From Cellulomonas xylanilytica (GTDB taxonomy: Bacteria; Actinomycetota; Actinomycetes; Actinomycetales; Cellulomonadaceae), in the NCBI RefSeq assembly GCF_007989805.1, contig NZ_BJUB01000007.1:220093-284092 (forward strand): a DNA stretch of 64,000 nucleotides, given 5' to 3'. Shown one piece after another: positions 30,230 to 38,277 of this stretch. The position numbers and the translations under genes were made by a program. Under the pieces are notes generated by a model. The model saw nothing but the letters and a program-made list of their open reading frames with translations. It had not been told where the DNA came from and did not search any database. Within the stretch, counting starts at the first letter, position 1. Each line of letters opens with the position of its first letter.

Positions 30230-31669
30230 ATGATGGGCGACGTGACGCGTCGCAGCTCGGCCGCTCAGGGCGCGCGCGCGGACAACAGGTCCGCCGCGCG
30301 CCTCGTCGGCGTGCGCGCGCTCGCCCTGGCGGCGCACCGGCTCGACCGCTGCCGGTCGATCGACGAGGTCGCCCACGTGGCCACCTCCACCGGTGTCGAG
30401 GTGCTCGACGCGGGCAACGTCGCGTTCTGCCGGATCGACCAGGACACGTGCCGGACCGTCGTGGTGGAGCCGCCGCCGGTGGACCCCCGCGCCGTCTGGA
30501 TGGCGCGGGCCTCCTACCGGGCCGACGACCGCCCCGCCCTGCGCGCCCTCATCCGGGACCGCGCCAGCTGGGTCGCCCACGCCCGCACCGTGCACGACGA
30601 GCCGACCGTCCCGGACGACCCCGACGCGGGCGACCCCGTCGAGGTCGACATGCTGCGGGAGCTCGACCTCGCGTCGGCGCTGGCCGCGCCGCTGCTGGTC
30701 AACGGCAGCGTGTGGGGCCAGCTGTACGCCGTCCGTGGACGCCCGGGACTGCCGTTCCGGGTCGACGACATCGCGCGAGCCGAGGTGCTCGCCGCGCTCG
30801 TCGCCGGGGCGGTCGCCCGCGTCGACCTCGAGGCGCAGGTGCGTCACCTCGTCGCCGACGACCCGCTGACGGGTCTGGCCAACCGCCGCATCGCGGACGC
30901 CGAGGCCGAGGCGGCACTCGAGTCCGGCCACGAGACCTGCATCGTCATGTGCGACGTCGACGGGCTCAAGCGGGTCAACGACGAGCTGGGCCACGACACC
31001 GGTGACGACCTGCTGCGCTCCGTCGCCGACGTCCTGGGCCGCGCGGCCGCCGCGCTGCCGGGGTCGACGGCGGCCCGGATCGGCGGCGACGAGTTCTGCC
31101 TGGTGACCGTCGGGCGTCGCCGCGCGGAGGTCGCGGACGTCATGGCGTCCATGATCGCGGCGTTCCCGCTGCCGCACGGTGCGGCGATCTCCTACGGCAT
31201 CGCCTCCACCGCGGTCACCGGTTCCGTGTCCGCGCGGCACCTCTTCCGGCAGGCCGACACCGCGCAGTACAAGGCCAAGCGCGCCCGGGCACGGGCGCTG
31301 CGCTCGATGGTGCCGGCCGCGGCGGACCCCGCGGTCACGGCCGAGCGTGTGCTGGTGGCCGGGACCGCCGCGATCGTCGCCGCGCAGTCCGGCGTCGTCC
31401 CGCGGCTCTGCGCGTTCGCGGCGGCAGCCACCGAGACCCTCGGTGGGTCCGCGTGGGCGGTCCTCACGCGCCGCAGCCCCGCCGAGCCGCCGTCCGCGGT
31501 GGCCCGGGGCGGCAGCCCGGCGGAGATCGGCGTGGAGTCGTCCACTGCCGTGGTCATGCACGACCTGTGGCAGGTCGAGATCGGCATGTCCGCCACGGCC
31601 GCCACCGGTGAGGTCGTCGCGACGTCGCTCGACGCGCTCGCGGCTGTCGCGATCCTGGGCGCTCGCTAG
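30230..31669 (+). CDS. GAF-GGDEF diguanylate cyclase
   Basis: 479 aa, cytoplasmic. A GAF sensor region (about 20-205) is followed by a GGDEF domain (about 210-365) with an intact IGGDEF active site at about 284-289, DDPLTGLANRR at its start and DVDGLKRVNDELGHDTGD. It should make cyclic di-GMP from GTP. No RxxD inhibitory site is present five residues upstream of GGDEF, so product feedback is unlikely. The C-terminal 110 residues resemble a second, shortened GAF-like region. The start is uncertain: ATG 30230 follows GAGGG, while ATG 30212 and 30233 are alternatives. Confidence 0.9.
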   Translation: MMGDVTRRSSAAQGARADNRSAARLVGVRALALAAHRLDRCRSIDEVAHVATSTGVEVLDAGNVAFCRIDQDTCRTVVVEPPPVDPRAVWMARASYRADDRPALRALIRDRASWVAHARTVHDEPTVPDDPDAGDPVEVDMLRELDLASALAAPLLVNGSVWGQLYAVRGRPGLPFRVDDIARAEVLAALVAGAVARVDLEAQVRHLVADDPLTGLANRRIADAEAEAALESGHETCIVMCDVDGLKRVNDELGHDTGDDLLRSVADVLGRAAAALPGSTAARIGGDEFCLVTVGRRRAEVADVMASMIAAFPLPHGAAISYGIASTAVTGSVSARHLFRQADTAQYKAKRARARALRSMVPAAADPAVTAERVLVAGTAAIVAAQSGVVPRLCAFAAAATETLGGSAWAVLTRRSPAEPPSAVARGGSPAEIGVESSTAVVMHDLWQVEIGMSATAATGEVVATSLDALAAVAILGAR

Positions 31670-31718
31670 CCGTCACGATCACCGCGCGGGCCTGCGACGG
31701 GCGAGCGCGCACCGGCCC

Positions 31719-31768
31719 GCGACGAGCAGCGCGTGCGGCCCGCTCGCGACGAGCAAGCGCGACGAGCA
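31719..31768. repeat. GCGACGAGCA triplet repeat between convergent genes
   Basis: GCGACGAGCA occurs at 31719-31728, 31746-31755 and 31759-31768 in the 117-nt spacer between the converging GGDEF and thioredoxin/NHL genes. No clear terminator hairpin with a T-run is present. Confidence 0.6.
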
Positions 31769-31786
31769 CGCGCGTGCCGGCCCGGC

Positions 31787-33793
31787 TCAGCCGTGCAGCG
31801 GCAGGGTGAGCGTCGTCGCGGCGCCCTCGACGAGCCGGACGGGCACACCCCAGTCCTGCGCGTTCAGGTGGCACGCCGGGTACTCGATCGCGGGGTCGGC
31901 GTCGCAGCTGGCGGCGTGCGCGGTGACGTGCAGGACACCCTCGGTCACGGCCGGGTCGAGGCGCAGGACGCGGTCGAGGGGGACGTCGTCGCCGGCGCCG
32001 TCGAGCAGCAGCCCCGGCGGGGTCGACGAGACCTGCAGTCGGGTGGACGGGCCGTAACGGTCGTCGTACTTCTGCCCGGCGGCCGGCGTGAACACGACGT
32101 CGAGCCGGACCTCGCCCGGGGACAGCTCCGTGACGGGCCGCTGGGTGCGGTGGGAGCCGGAGTCCAGGATCTGGCCGACGAGCGTCGCGGGCAGCGCGAT
32201 CCGCGTGAGCCGGTGCGCGGCGGACTCCACCACCAGCAGGGTCGAACCGCCGTCGAGGACGACGATCCCGCTGGGCTCGGCGAGGTCGGTGGCCAGGGTG
32301 GTGACCTCACCGTCGGCGTACCGGCGGACGGCGCCGTTGTACGTGTCGGCGACGACCACCGAGCCGTCGGGAAGCACCGCGACGCCGAGCGGGTGCTGCA
32401 GGCGCGCCTCGTCGGCGGGACCGTCGCGGTGCCCGAAGTCGAACAGCCCCTCGCCGACGACGGTGTGCACCGTCCGCTCCACCGGGTCCACCCAGCGCAG
32501 CGCGGACGTCTCGGCGTCGGCCAGCCAGATCCGGTCGTCGGCCGCGACGGCGAGACCCGAGGGCTGCGCGAACCAGGCCTCGTGCAGCGGTCCGTCCAGG
32601 AGGCCCTCGTTCATCGTGCCGCCGAGGAGGTCGATCGAGCCCTGCTTGTCGTCGAACGCCCACAGGGTGTGGTTGCCGGCCATCGCGACGACGAACGCCC
32701 CGAGCGGCGCGGACCACGCGACGTCCCACGGCGAGGAGAGCTTCTGCCGACGAGGTCCGGGCACGAACGACGCCGCGGGCTGCGCGTGCCTGCCGCGTGC
32801 CTCGGCGCGGTCGTCGCCGGCGGTGAGGCCCAGCGACGACGCGTACGCGGCGACCTCGTCGCCCGGCTCGCCGACCACCGGCTCGGAGGCGAGCCCCTCG
32901 TCGAGCTGGTCCTCGTCCACGGCCAGGAGGTTGTCGGCCGCGCCGACCATGTACTGCTCACCGGTGCCGGCGACCGTCGTCACGTGCCCGTCGGCCAGCC
33001 GGACCCCGCGCAGGGCGTGGTTGACCGTGTCGGCGACGAGGACGTCGTACCCGAGCCAGGGGCGCAGCTCGTCGGGCACCAGGCACAGACCGTTCGGCTC
33101 GCTGAACCGCGCCTCGTCGGGACCCCCGTCCACCAGGCCGCGCTCGCCGGACCCGATGCGCCGGACCAGCGTCTCGCCGTCGGCCTCGAGCTCGGCCAGG
33201 CTGTGGTGCCCGGCGTCGGCGACCAGCAGGTGCCCGTCGGGCAGCACGACCGCCTTCGCGGGGAACCGCAGCGTCCCCTCGCTGGGCGCCGGCGGCACGT
33301 ACGGCCCGTCGCCGCGGTGCAGCGTGCCCTTGGCCTCGTGCTCAGCGATCAGCTCGCCGACCAGGATCTCGACGTTGCGCCTGTGCCCCTCGCCGGCCAT
33401 CTGCGCGACCACGTAGCCCTCGGGGTCGATCACCACGAGCGTCGGCCACGCCCGCGCGGTGTACGCCGACCACGTGACCAGCTGCGGGTCGTCGAGGACC
33501 GGGTGGTGCACCTCGTACCGCTCGACCGCCGCGGCGAGCGCCACCGGGTCGGCCTCGTGCACGAACTTCGGGGAGTGCACCCCGACGATGACCAGGACGT
33601 CGCGGTGCTGCTCCTCGAGCTCGCGCAGCTCGTCCAGGACGTGCAGGCAGTTGATGCAGCAGAAGGTCCAGAAGTCGAGGATGACGATCTTGCCGCGCAG
33701 GTCCGCCAGCGTGACGTCGCGGCCGCCGGTGTTCAGCCACCCCCGCCCGACGAGCTCGGACGCACGGACCCGGGGAAGTCGACTCTCTCGCAC
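31787..33793 (-). CDS. thioredoxin-like / NHL-repeat protein (NHLRC2-like)
   Basis: 668 aa, no signal peptide. The N-terminal thioredoxin-like domain (about 10-160) has the WTFCCINC active site with redox pair C46 and C49. The following NHL beta-propeller (about 180-520) has blades such as GLCLVPDELRPWLGYDVLVAD and PLGVAVLPDGSVVVADTYN. A C-terminal beta domain (about 560-668) follows. This order is that of the widespread NHLRC2-type proteins, whose role is poorly known but probably redox-linked. GTG 33793 was chosen because the domain starts nearby; the frame is open far upstream without coding bias. Confidence 0.88.
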   Translation of the reverse strand: MRESRLPRVRASELVGRGWLNTGGRDVTLADLRGKIVILDFWTFCCINCLHVLDELRELEEQHRDVLVIVGVHSPKFVHEADPVALAAAVERYEVHHPVLDDPQLVTWSAYTARAWPTLVVIDPEGYVVAQMAGEGHRRNVEILVGELIAEHEAKGTLHRGDGPYVPPAPSEGTLRFPAKAVVLPDGHLLVADAGHHSLAELEADGETLVRRIGSGERGLVDGGPDEARFSEPNGLCLVPDELRPWLGYDVLVADTVNHALRGVRLADGHVTTVAGTGEQYMVGAADNLLAVDEDQLDEGLASEPVVGEPGDEVAAYASSLGLTAGDDRAEARGRHAQPAASFVPGPRRQKLSSPWDVAWSAPLGAFVVAMAGNHTLWAFDDKQGSIDLLGGTMNEGLLDGPLHEAWFAQPSGLAVAADDRIWLADAETSALRWVDPVERTVHTVVGEGLFDFGHRDGPADEARLQHPLGVAVLPDGSVVVADTYNGAVRRYADGEVTTLATDLAEPSGIVVLDGGSTLLVVESAAHRLTRIALPATLVGQILDSGSHRTQRPVTELSPGEVRLDVVFTPAAGQKYDDRYGPSTRLQVSSTPPGLLLDGAGDDVPLDRVLRLDPAVTEGVLHVTAHAASCDADPAIEYPACHLNAQDWGVPVRLVEGAATTLTLPLHG

Positions 33794-33853
33794 GGCCTCA
33801 TTCTGCGCGACGAGAAGCCCACGCTGCGCCGCCGTCCGCAGACGGCTGAACCA

Positions 33854-33962
33854 GGACGTCCGCACATCCGGTCGTCGGGACGCTCGATCGTGCGGACGTC
33901 GCGTCGGTGCCGAGCGGACGTCCGCAGATCCGGTCGTCCGGGCGCTCGATCGTGCGGACGTC
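33854..33962. repeat. two 47-bp near-identical units with internal palindromes
   Basis: Units at 33854-33900 and 33916-33962 match at 44 of 47 positions. Each begins GGACGTCCGCA and ends TGCGGACGTC, so each can fold as a hairpin. They occupy most of the 188-nt spacer between the methyltransferase and thioredoxin/NHL genes. Confidence 0.85.
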
Positions 33963-33981
33963 CGGGCCGCGGCAGCAGCCG

Positions 33982-35118
33982 TCAGGTGCGGTCGAGGACG
34001 TAGATGCGGGGGTGGTGGCCCTTGGCGAACACGCGCGTGGTCGAGCGGACACGCCAGAGGGCGTCGGCGTCGCGCAGGCACCGTTCCATGACCTTGACCT
34101 CGTGGGTGAGGACGACGAACCGGGCGCCGGGTGCGGCGACGTCGTAGGCGGCCTGCAGCATGCCGGCGTGCACCTCGGCGTTGGTGGCGTGCGAGCCGTG
34201 CAGGGTGCCCCACGGCGGGTCGGCGAGCAGCAGGTCCCACCCGGTGCCGACGGCCTCGGTCAGCGCGGGCCCGGTGCAGTCGGCGCGCAGCAGCCGCGCG
34301 TCCACCGCGCCGGCGCCAAGGTTCTCCGACGCGGCCGTCAGGGCGTCGTCGGACAGGTCGACCCCGGCGGCGTCCGCGGCCGGTCCCGCGGAGAGCCGCT
34401 CGACCAGGAGCGTCCCGGAACCGCACATGAGGTTGAGCACCCGGTCATGCTCGGCGACGCCGCCGAGACGCACCATCGCCGCGGCGATCGTCGCGTTCGC
34501 GGCACCGGGGAAGTCGGTGACCCGCCACCGGCGTGCGGACAGCGGGCGTGCGCCGACACGGACGAGGACGTCCCAGCCCGGGTCGCCGGACGGTCCGGGG
34601 CGCACGCCGCGCCGCACCCGCAGGACGAGCTCGCCCTGCGCGTCGTCGTAGCGCAGGCCCGTGGCCTCGGCGAGCAGCTCCGCCAGCCGGGCGAACACCG
34701 TCGAGTCGCTGCCCGCGGCCTCGAACCGGAAGGACGAGGAGCTGCCGACCCGCAGCGAGGAGTACATGGCGTCGACGATGCGCTGGAGGTGGTCGCCGCT
34801 GGTCAGCGACTTGGGGCGGGGGACGTCGAAGCGCAGGACGACGAAGGCGGCGACGGCCGTGCGCAGGTCCAGGACGGCGGTGAGCGGGCCCCAGTGGGAC
34901 GCGTCGAGGGCGTCGTCGCGGCCCGGGACGGGCGTCGGAGGCCCGTCGAGCATGAGCACCTCGGCGGCCTCGTCGGCCAGCACGTCGCCGAGCCCGGGCA
35001 GGAACGTCAGCTCGAGGCTGGTCGACCGCCGGGCGGGTGGCCGGGACCGAGGTCGCCGGCCGACGGGATGGCTGCCGTGGTGGGCGGGAGGTGTGGCACC
35101 CCGTGCGCGTCGTGCCAC
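33982..35118 (-). CDS. class I SAM-dependent methyltransferase (Trm11/RlmL-like RNA methylase)
   Basis: 378 aa. The N-terminal part (about 35-185) looks like a THUMP/ferredoxin-like RNA-binding region opening LELTFLPGLGDVLADEA. The C-terminal Rossmann domain has the SAM motif LNLMCGSGTLLVE (near 235) and the catalytic-type motif LLLADPPWG (near 305), as in N2-guanine or N6-adenine methylases of structured RNA. The start is uncertain: GTG 35118, 5 nt after the TetR stop, is the nearest start codon upstream of the domain, but the first 28 residues are low-quality. It follows the TetR gene on the same strand. Confidence 0.82.
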   Translation of the reverse strand: MARRARGATPPAHHGSHPVGRRPRSRPPARRSTSLELTFLPGLGDVLADEAAEVLMLDGPPTPVPGRDDALDASHWGPLTAVLDLRTAVAAFVVLRFDVPRPKSLTSGDHLQRIVDAMYSSLRVGSSSSFRFEAAGSDSTVFARLAELLAEATGLRYDDAQGELVLRVRRGVRPGPSGDPGWDVLVRVGARPLSARRWRVTDFPGAANATIAAAMVRLGGVAEHDRVLNLMCGSGTLLVERLSAGPAADAAGVDLSDDALTAASENLGAGAVDARLLRADCTGPALTEAVGTGWDLLLADPPWGTLHGSHATNAEVHAGMLQAAYDVAAPGARFVVLTHEVKVMERCLRDADALWRVRSTTRVFAKGHHPRIYVLDRT

Positions 35119-35122
35119 CGGG

Positions 35123-35740
35123 TCAGGCCGGCACGGGGGCGGGTGCGACGGCGTCCGCCCCGACAGCCCGGAGCACGAACGCCTCGGTCTGCGCGATCGC
35201 CCGGTCGCGCTCGGGCCCGTCCGCGGGGACGCCCCGACCGGACAGGCACGCGTTGATGAGCGGGACGGTGACGTCGAGGTCCTGCGAGGGGAAGGCGCCG
35301 GACTCGATGCCCGCGGCGAGGATGCGACGCAGGATCTGCTCGACCACCATGACGTGCTCACGGACGCGCTGCTGGGTGCCGCGCGAGAGCACGGACCGCA
35401 GCTCCGGGCCGGGGGCCAGGTGGTACACCTTCGTCAGCGCCGCCTGCTGCCGGACGTAGGTCTGGAGCTGCTCCGTGGGGTCCTCGATGTCGTCCAGCGC
35501 GCGCTGCAGCGTGGCCGCGTACTGCTCGGTCTCGTGCGTGATGAACCCGAGCAGGAGGGACTCCTTGTCGGGGAAGTGGTTGTAGACGGCGGTGCGTCCC
35601 ACGCCCGCCGCGGACGCGATCTCGGCGAGCGTGATCGCGTCGAACCCCTGGTCAGCCATGAGCGCCGAGAGGGCCGCGAAGAGCTTCTGGCGGGTCTGCT
35701 CCCGGTGCTCGTGCAGGGACCCGCCGATGATCTTGGGCAT
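35123..35740 (-). CDS. TetR-family transcriptional regulator
   Basis: 205 aa. N-terminal helix-turn-helix (about 12-58) with ITLAEIASAAGVGRTAVYNHFPDKESLL, then a helical ligand domain. ATG 35740 fits the family; an in-frame start at 35818 would add 26 residues across the promoter. The dyad TGACA-N13-TGTCA just upstream (35743-35765) is the likely self-operator. It is divergent from the GAF regulator gene at 35957. Confidence 0.9.
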   Translation of the reverse strand: MPKIIGGSLHEHREQTRQKLFAALSALMADQGFDAITLAEIASAAGVGRTAVYNHFPDKESLLLGFITHETEQYAATLQRALDDIEDPTEQLQTYVRQQAALTKVYHLAPGPELRSVLSRGTQQRVREHVMVVEQILRRILAAGIESGAFPSQDLDVTVPLINACLSGRGVPADGPERDRAIAQTEAFVLRAVGADAVAPAPVPA

Positions 35741-35742
35741 CG

Positions 35743-35765
35743 TGACATCATCGCACGTTCTGTCA
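35743..35765. promoter_or_regulatory. TGACA-N13-TGTCA dyad, candidate TetR operator
   Basis: TGACA (35743-35747) and TGTCA (35761-35765) are inverted, beginning 2 nt before the TetR start codon, in the divergent spacer. Confidence 0.35.
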
Positions 35766-35956
35766 TCAAGTGGGGGCGGGCCCCCGAGACGGGTCCGATG
35801 AGCCGAGAAATGGGCCATATCCGCGTGATCACGCGGCAGAACGGCCGTAAATGGGCACGAATCGCCGCAGGGTGTTCGTACACTCGGTCATGCGCGGGGG
35901 CCAGGACGTCCCCGCGCGAGCGTGCGTTCTCGACGACGCGGTCGGGAGGAGGCCGG

Positions 35957-37216
35957 ATGACGGAGATCATGGACACCGCCCGGGTGCGCGCTGCCCACGA
36001 GCGTTTCGTCACCACCGGCCAGGTCTCCAGCCGTGCCGTCCGGTCGATCGTCGCCGACTCCTGGCGACGCAGCCAGCGCAGCGGCGTGGACCCCGAGGTG
36101 CAGAACGCGCCCGTCGACATGGGCGGCAACGACCTCACCGGCTACCGCAGCTCCCTCGCGCTCGCGGCAGCCATGCCCGTGGTCCGGGACCTGCTCGTGG
36201 CCCCCGGGGCCGACGCCGGCTGGGTGACCGCCCTGACCGACGACGTCGGCCGGATGCTGTGGGTCGAGGGCGACCTGTCGCTGCGGCGCCGGGTCGAGGG
36301 CGTCGGCTTCGTCGAGGGCGGGGTGTGGCGCGAGGACTCCGCCGGCACCAACGCGCTCGGCACCGCCCTGGCCACCGACCAGCCGGTCCAGGTGGTCGAG
36401 ACGGAGCACTACGCGCGCAAGGTCCAGCCGTGGAACTGCACCGCCGTGCCCATCCACGCCGCGAGCGGTCAGGTCCTCGGCGTGCTCGACGTGACCGGCG
36501 GCTCGATGGTGGCGTCCGGTCTCGTCATGTCGCTGGTGCGCGCCACGGTCGCGGCCGTCGAGGCCGAGCTCGCCCGTGTCGCGCCGCCCACCGACAAGCA
36601 CCCCGTCATCGTGCTGAGCGGCACGACGACCGCGCGCCTGCGGGTGCTCACCACCCCGACGGTGCACATCAGCGGCACCGACGTCCGGTTGAGCCTGCGG
36701 CACGCCGAGCTCCTCCTGCTCCTCGCCCGCCACCCGGCCGGGCTCAGCGCCGACGAGCTCGCCGTGCTGCTCAGCGAGCACGAGCTGTCGGACGTCACGG
36801 TGCGCGCCGAGGTCTCGCGCCTGCGCCGGCTCGTCGGACCCCTGCTGAGCGAGTCCCGCCCCTACCGCCTGACGGCACCCCTGCGGACCGACGTCGACAT
36901 GGTGCACGCCCTGCTCGACACCGGCGACGTCGACGCCGCCCTCACCGCGTACCCCGGTCCCGTCCTGCCCCGGTCCGTCGCGCCGGGCGTCGAGCGGATC
37001 CGTGACGAGCTCGCCGCCGACGTGCGCGCCGCCGTGCTGGCCAGCCCGCTACCCGGCGTGGTCAGCCGCTGGCTCGCTTCCGACGCGGGTGCCGACGACT
37101 GGCAGGCCTGGGAGCGGCTCGCCTGGCTGGCCCCCAAGGGCTCCCCGGTGCACGTCCGCGCCGTCGGCCGGCTCGACCTGCTGGGCCACCGTCTCGGGGC
37201 GCCCAGGCACGCCTGA
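35957..37216 (+). CDS. GAF-domain transcriptional regulator (AcoR-like N-terminus)
   Basis: 419 aa. The N-terminal region has the AcoR-type VRSIVADSWRRSQRSGVDPE stretch (about 28-48) and a GAF domain (about 60-205, with EDSAGTNALGTALATDQPVQV). It lacks the sigma-54 AAA+ domain and Fis-type tail of true AcoR. The C-terminal part (about 240-330) instead looks like a winged helix (LSADELAVLLSEHELSDVTVRAEVSRLRRLVG). Similar regulators in actinobacteria neighbour aldehyde dehydrogenase genes, but none is in this window. ATG 35957 follows GGAGGA. Confidence 0.85.
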   Translation: MTEIMDTARVRAAHERFVTTGQVSSRAVRSIVADSWRRSQRSGVDPEVQNAPVDMGGNDLTGYRSSLALAAAMPVVRDLLVAPGADAGWVTALTDDVGRMLWVEGDLSLRRRVEGVGFVEGGVWREDSAGTNALGTALATDQPVQVVETEHYARKVQPWNCTAVPIHAASGQVLGVLDVTGGSMVASGLVMSLVRATVAAVEAELARVAPPTDKHPVIVLSGTTTARLRVLTTPTVHISGTDVRLSLRHAELLLLLARHPAGLSADELAVLLSEHELSDVTVRAEVSRLRRLVGPLLSESRPYRLTAPLRTDVDMVHALLDTGDVDAALTAYPGPVLPRSVAPGVERIRDELAADVRAAVLASPLPGVVSRWLASDAGADDWQAWERLAWLAPKGSPVHVRAVGRLDLLGHRLGAPRHA

Positions 37217-37241
37217 CGGACCCGCCCGGATCCGACGCTCA

Positions 37242-37261
37242 CCTGCAACGTTCCTGCAACG
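37242..37261. promoter_or_regulatory. CCTGCAACG direct repeat, one helical turn apart
   Basis: CCTGCAACG occurs at 37242-37250 and 37253-37261, with an 11-bp offset. It lies in the 182-nt spacer before the small gene at 37399 and may be bound by the upstream GAF regulator. Confidence 0.3.
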
Positions 37262-37398
37262 GGCCACGCCCTACGTTCCTCACGTAGCGAGGCGGCCCCT
37301 GCGGGCCGGGGGGCAGACGAGCGGCGGCTGGGCGAGGATCGGAGGGGAGCTTCGCCCGGCCGCGGCGCTCGACAGCAGGGGATGACCAGGGGGGAACG

Positions 37399-37581
37399 AT
37401 GAACACCGACGCAGGGAAGCCCGGACGCGACGTCGGGCTCGACACGCGTGACGACGGCTGGATCGCCGGTGAGTTCGTCGCCCCCGCAGCCGGGCGCATC
37501 GACGAGTCCCGGTACCGGCAGCGCGACCTGCCGTGCGCGGCCTGGTCCCTGACGCACTCGGGCCACGAGGCGGACCACTAG
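37399..37581 (+). CDS. small hypothetical protein
   Basis: 60 aa, family unknown. The start is well supported: AGGGGGGAA precedes ATG 37399, and third codon positions are nearly all G or C. The protein is hydrophilic, with one cysteine (C47) and several histidines near the end (HSGHEADH), and has no signal or membrane segment. Its stop at 37579-37581 overlaps the predicted -10 of the next gene. Confidence 0.65.
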   Translation: MNTDAGKPGRDVGLDTRDDGWIAGEFVAPAAGRIDESRYRQRDLPCAAWSLTHSGHEADH

Positions 37582-37584
37582 CCT
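37579..37584 (+). promoter_or_regulatory. -10 hexamer TAGCCT of a leaderless promoter
   Basis: TAGCCT ends 6 nt before ATG 37591, with no Shine-Dalgarno between. Confidence 0.45.
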
Positions 37585-37590
37585 TCCTGC

Positions 37591-38118
37591 ATGACGAACG
37601 AGGAGATCCAGCCCGACACCAAGGACTGGACCTGGGTCCTGTCGCAGCGCTGCCCCGAGTGCGGGTTCACCGCCGCCGACGTCGACGGGCCTGCCATCGG
37701 CGGCACCGTGCGCGACCTGTCGCCGCGGTGGGTGTCCGCACTGCACCGGGCCGACGCCCGCGAGCGTCCCGACGCGACGACGTGGTCGACGCTGGAGTAC
37801 GGCGCGCACGTGCGCGACGTCATGCGGATCTTCGGTGGCCGCCTCGAGCTGCTGCTGACGCAGGACGACCCCCTGTTCGAGAACTGGGACCAGGACGCGA
37901 CGGCGCTCGCGGACCGGTACGACCTGCAGGACCCGCAGGTGGTCGCGGTCGAGCTGGCCGACGCGGCGGACCGCACGGCCGCGGCGTTCGACTCGGTGGC
38001 CGACGACCAGTGGGACCGGTCGGGCCGGCGCTCGAACGGGTCGGAGTTCACGGTGCTGACGCTGGGGCAGTACTTCCTGCACGACGTGGTGCACCACCTG
38101 CACGACGTGCACGCCTGA
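37591..38118 (+). CDS. DinB / mycothiol-dependent-type metalloenzyme-fold protein
   Basis: 175 aa, four-helix DinB_2-like protein. The metal-site histidines are in LEYGAHVRDV (near 72) and in HDVVHHLHDVH at the C-terminus. It opens with a CPECG pair (C21, C24) in a conserved WVLSQRCPECGFTAADV block that occurs in many actinobacterial members. Proteins of this fold often act with mycothiol, but the substrate here is unknown. The predicted leaderless promoter supports ATG 37591. Confidence 0.85.
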   Translation: MTNEEIQPDTKDWTWVLSQRCPECGFTAADVDGPAIGGTVRDLSPRWVSALHRADARERPDATTWSTLEYGAHVRDVMRIFGGRLELLLTQDDPLFENWDQDATALADRYDLQDPQVVAVELADAADRTAAAFDSVADDQWDRSGRRSNGSEFTVLTLGQYFLHDVVHHLHDVHA

Positions 38119-38142
38119 TCGGAGCAGAGCGACCAACAGACT

Positions 38143-38196
38143 CTGTCCACAGGTTCTGTCCACAGACGTGTGCAACACGGGTGAACCTGTGGACAA
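38143..38196. promoter_or_regulatory. cluster of DnaA-box-like sequences within an inverted repeat
   Basis: CTGTCCACA occurs at 38143-38151 and 38156-38164. A perfect actinobacterial box, TTGTCCACA, lies on the minus strand at 38188-38196. CCACAGGTTC (38148-38157) and GAACCTGTGG (38183-38192) are exact inverted repeats. No replication genes are near. Confidence 0.45.
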
Positions 38197-38263
38197 CTCG
38201 CTGACCAGCCCGGACTCGCCGAAAGGCGCGCCGGGACTTCACCCGCACGAATCACAACCTGTG

Positions 38264-38269
38264 TACGGT
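38264..38269 (+). promoter_or_regulatory. -10 hexamer TACGGT
   Basis: TACGGT ends 8 nt before ATG 38278, and no Shine-Dalgarno is present. Confidence 0.35.
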
Positions 38270-38277
38270 CCTCGGGC

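Noticed and set aside
33854..33962. The 47-bp repeats as a short CRISPR array
   Set aside because: There are only two units, with a 15-nt gap and internal palindromes, and no cas genes in the window.
31787..34426. Thioredoxin/NHL frame extended upstream to 34426
   Set aside because: The extension crosses the spacer repeats and the methyltransferase gene. Domain homology begins right after GTG 33793.
38143..38196. The DnaA-box cluster as a chromosomal origin
   Set aside because: There is no dnaA, dnaN, recF, gyrase or parAB gene nearby, no AT-rich unwinding region, and only three boxes.
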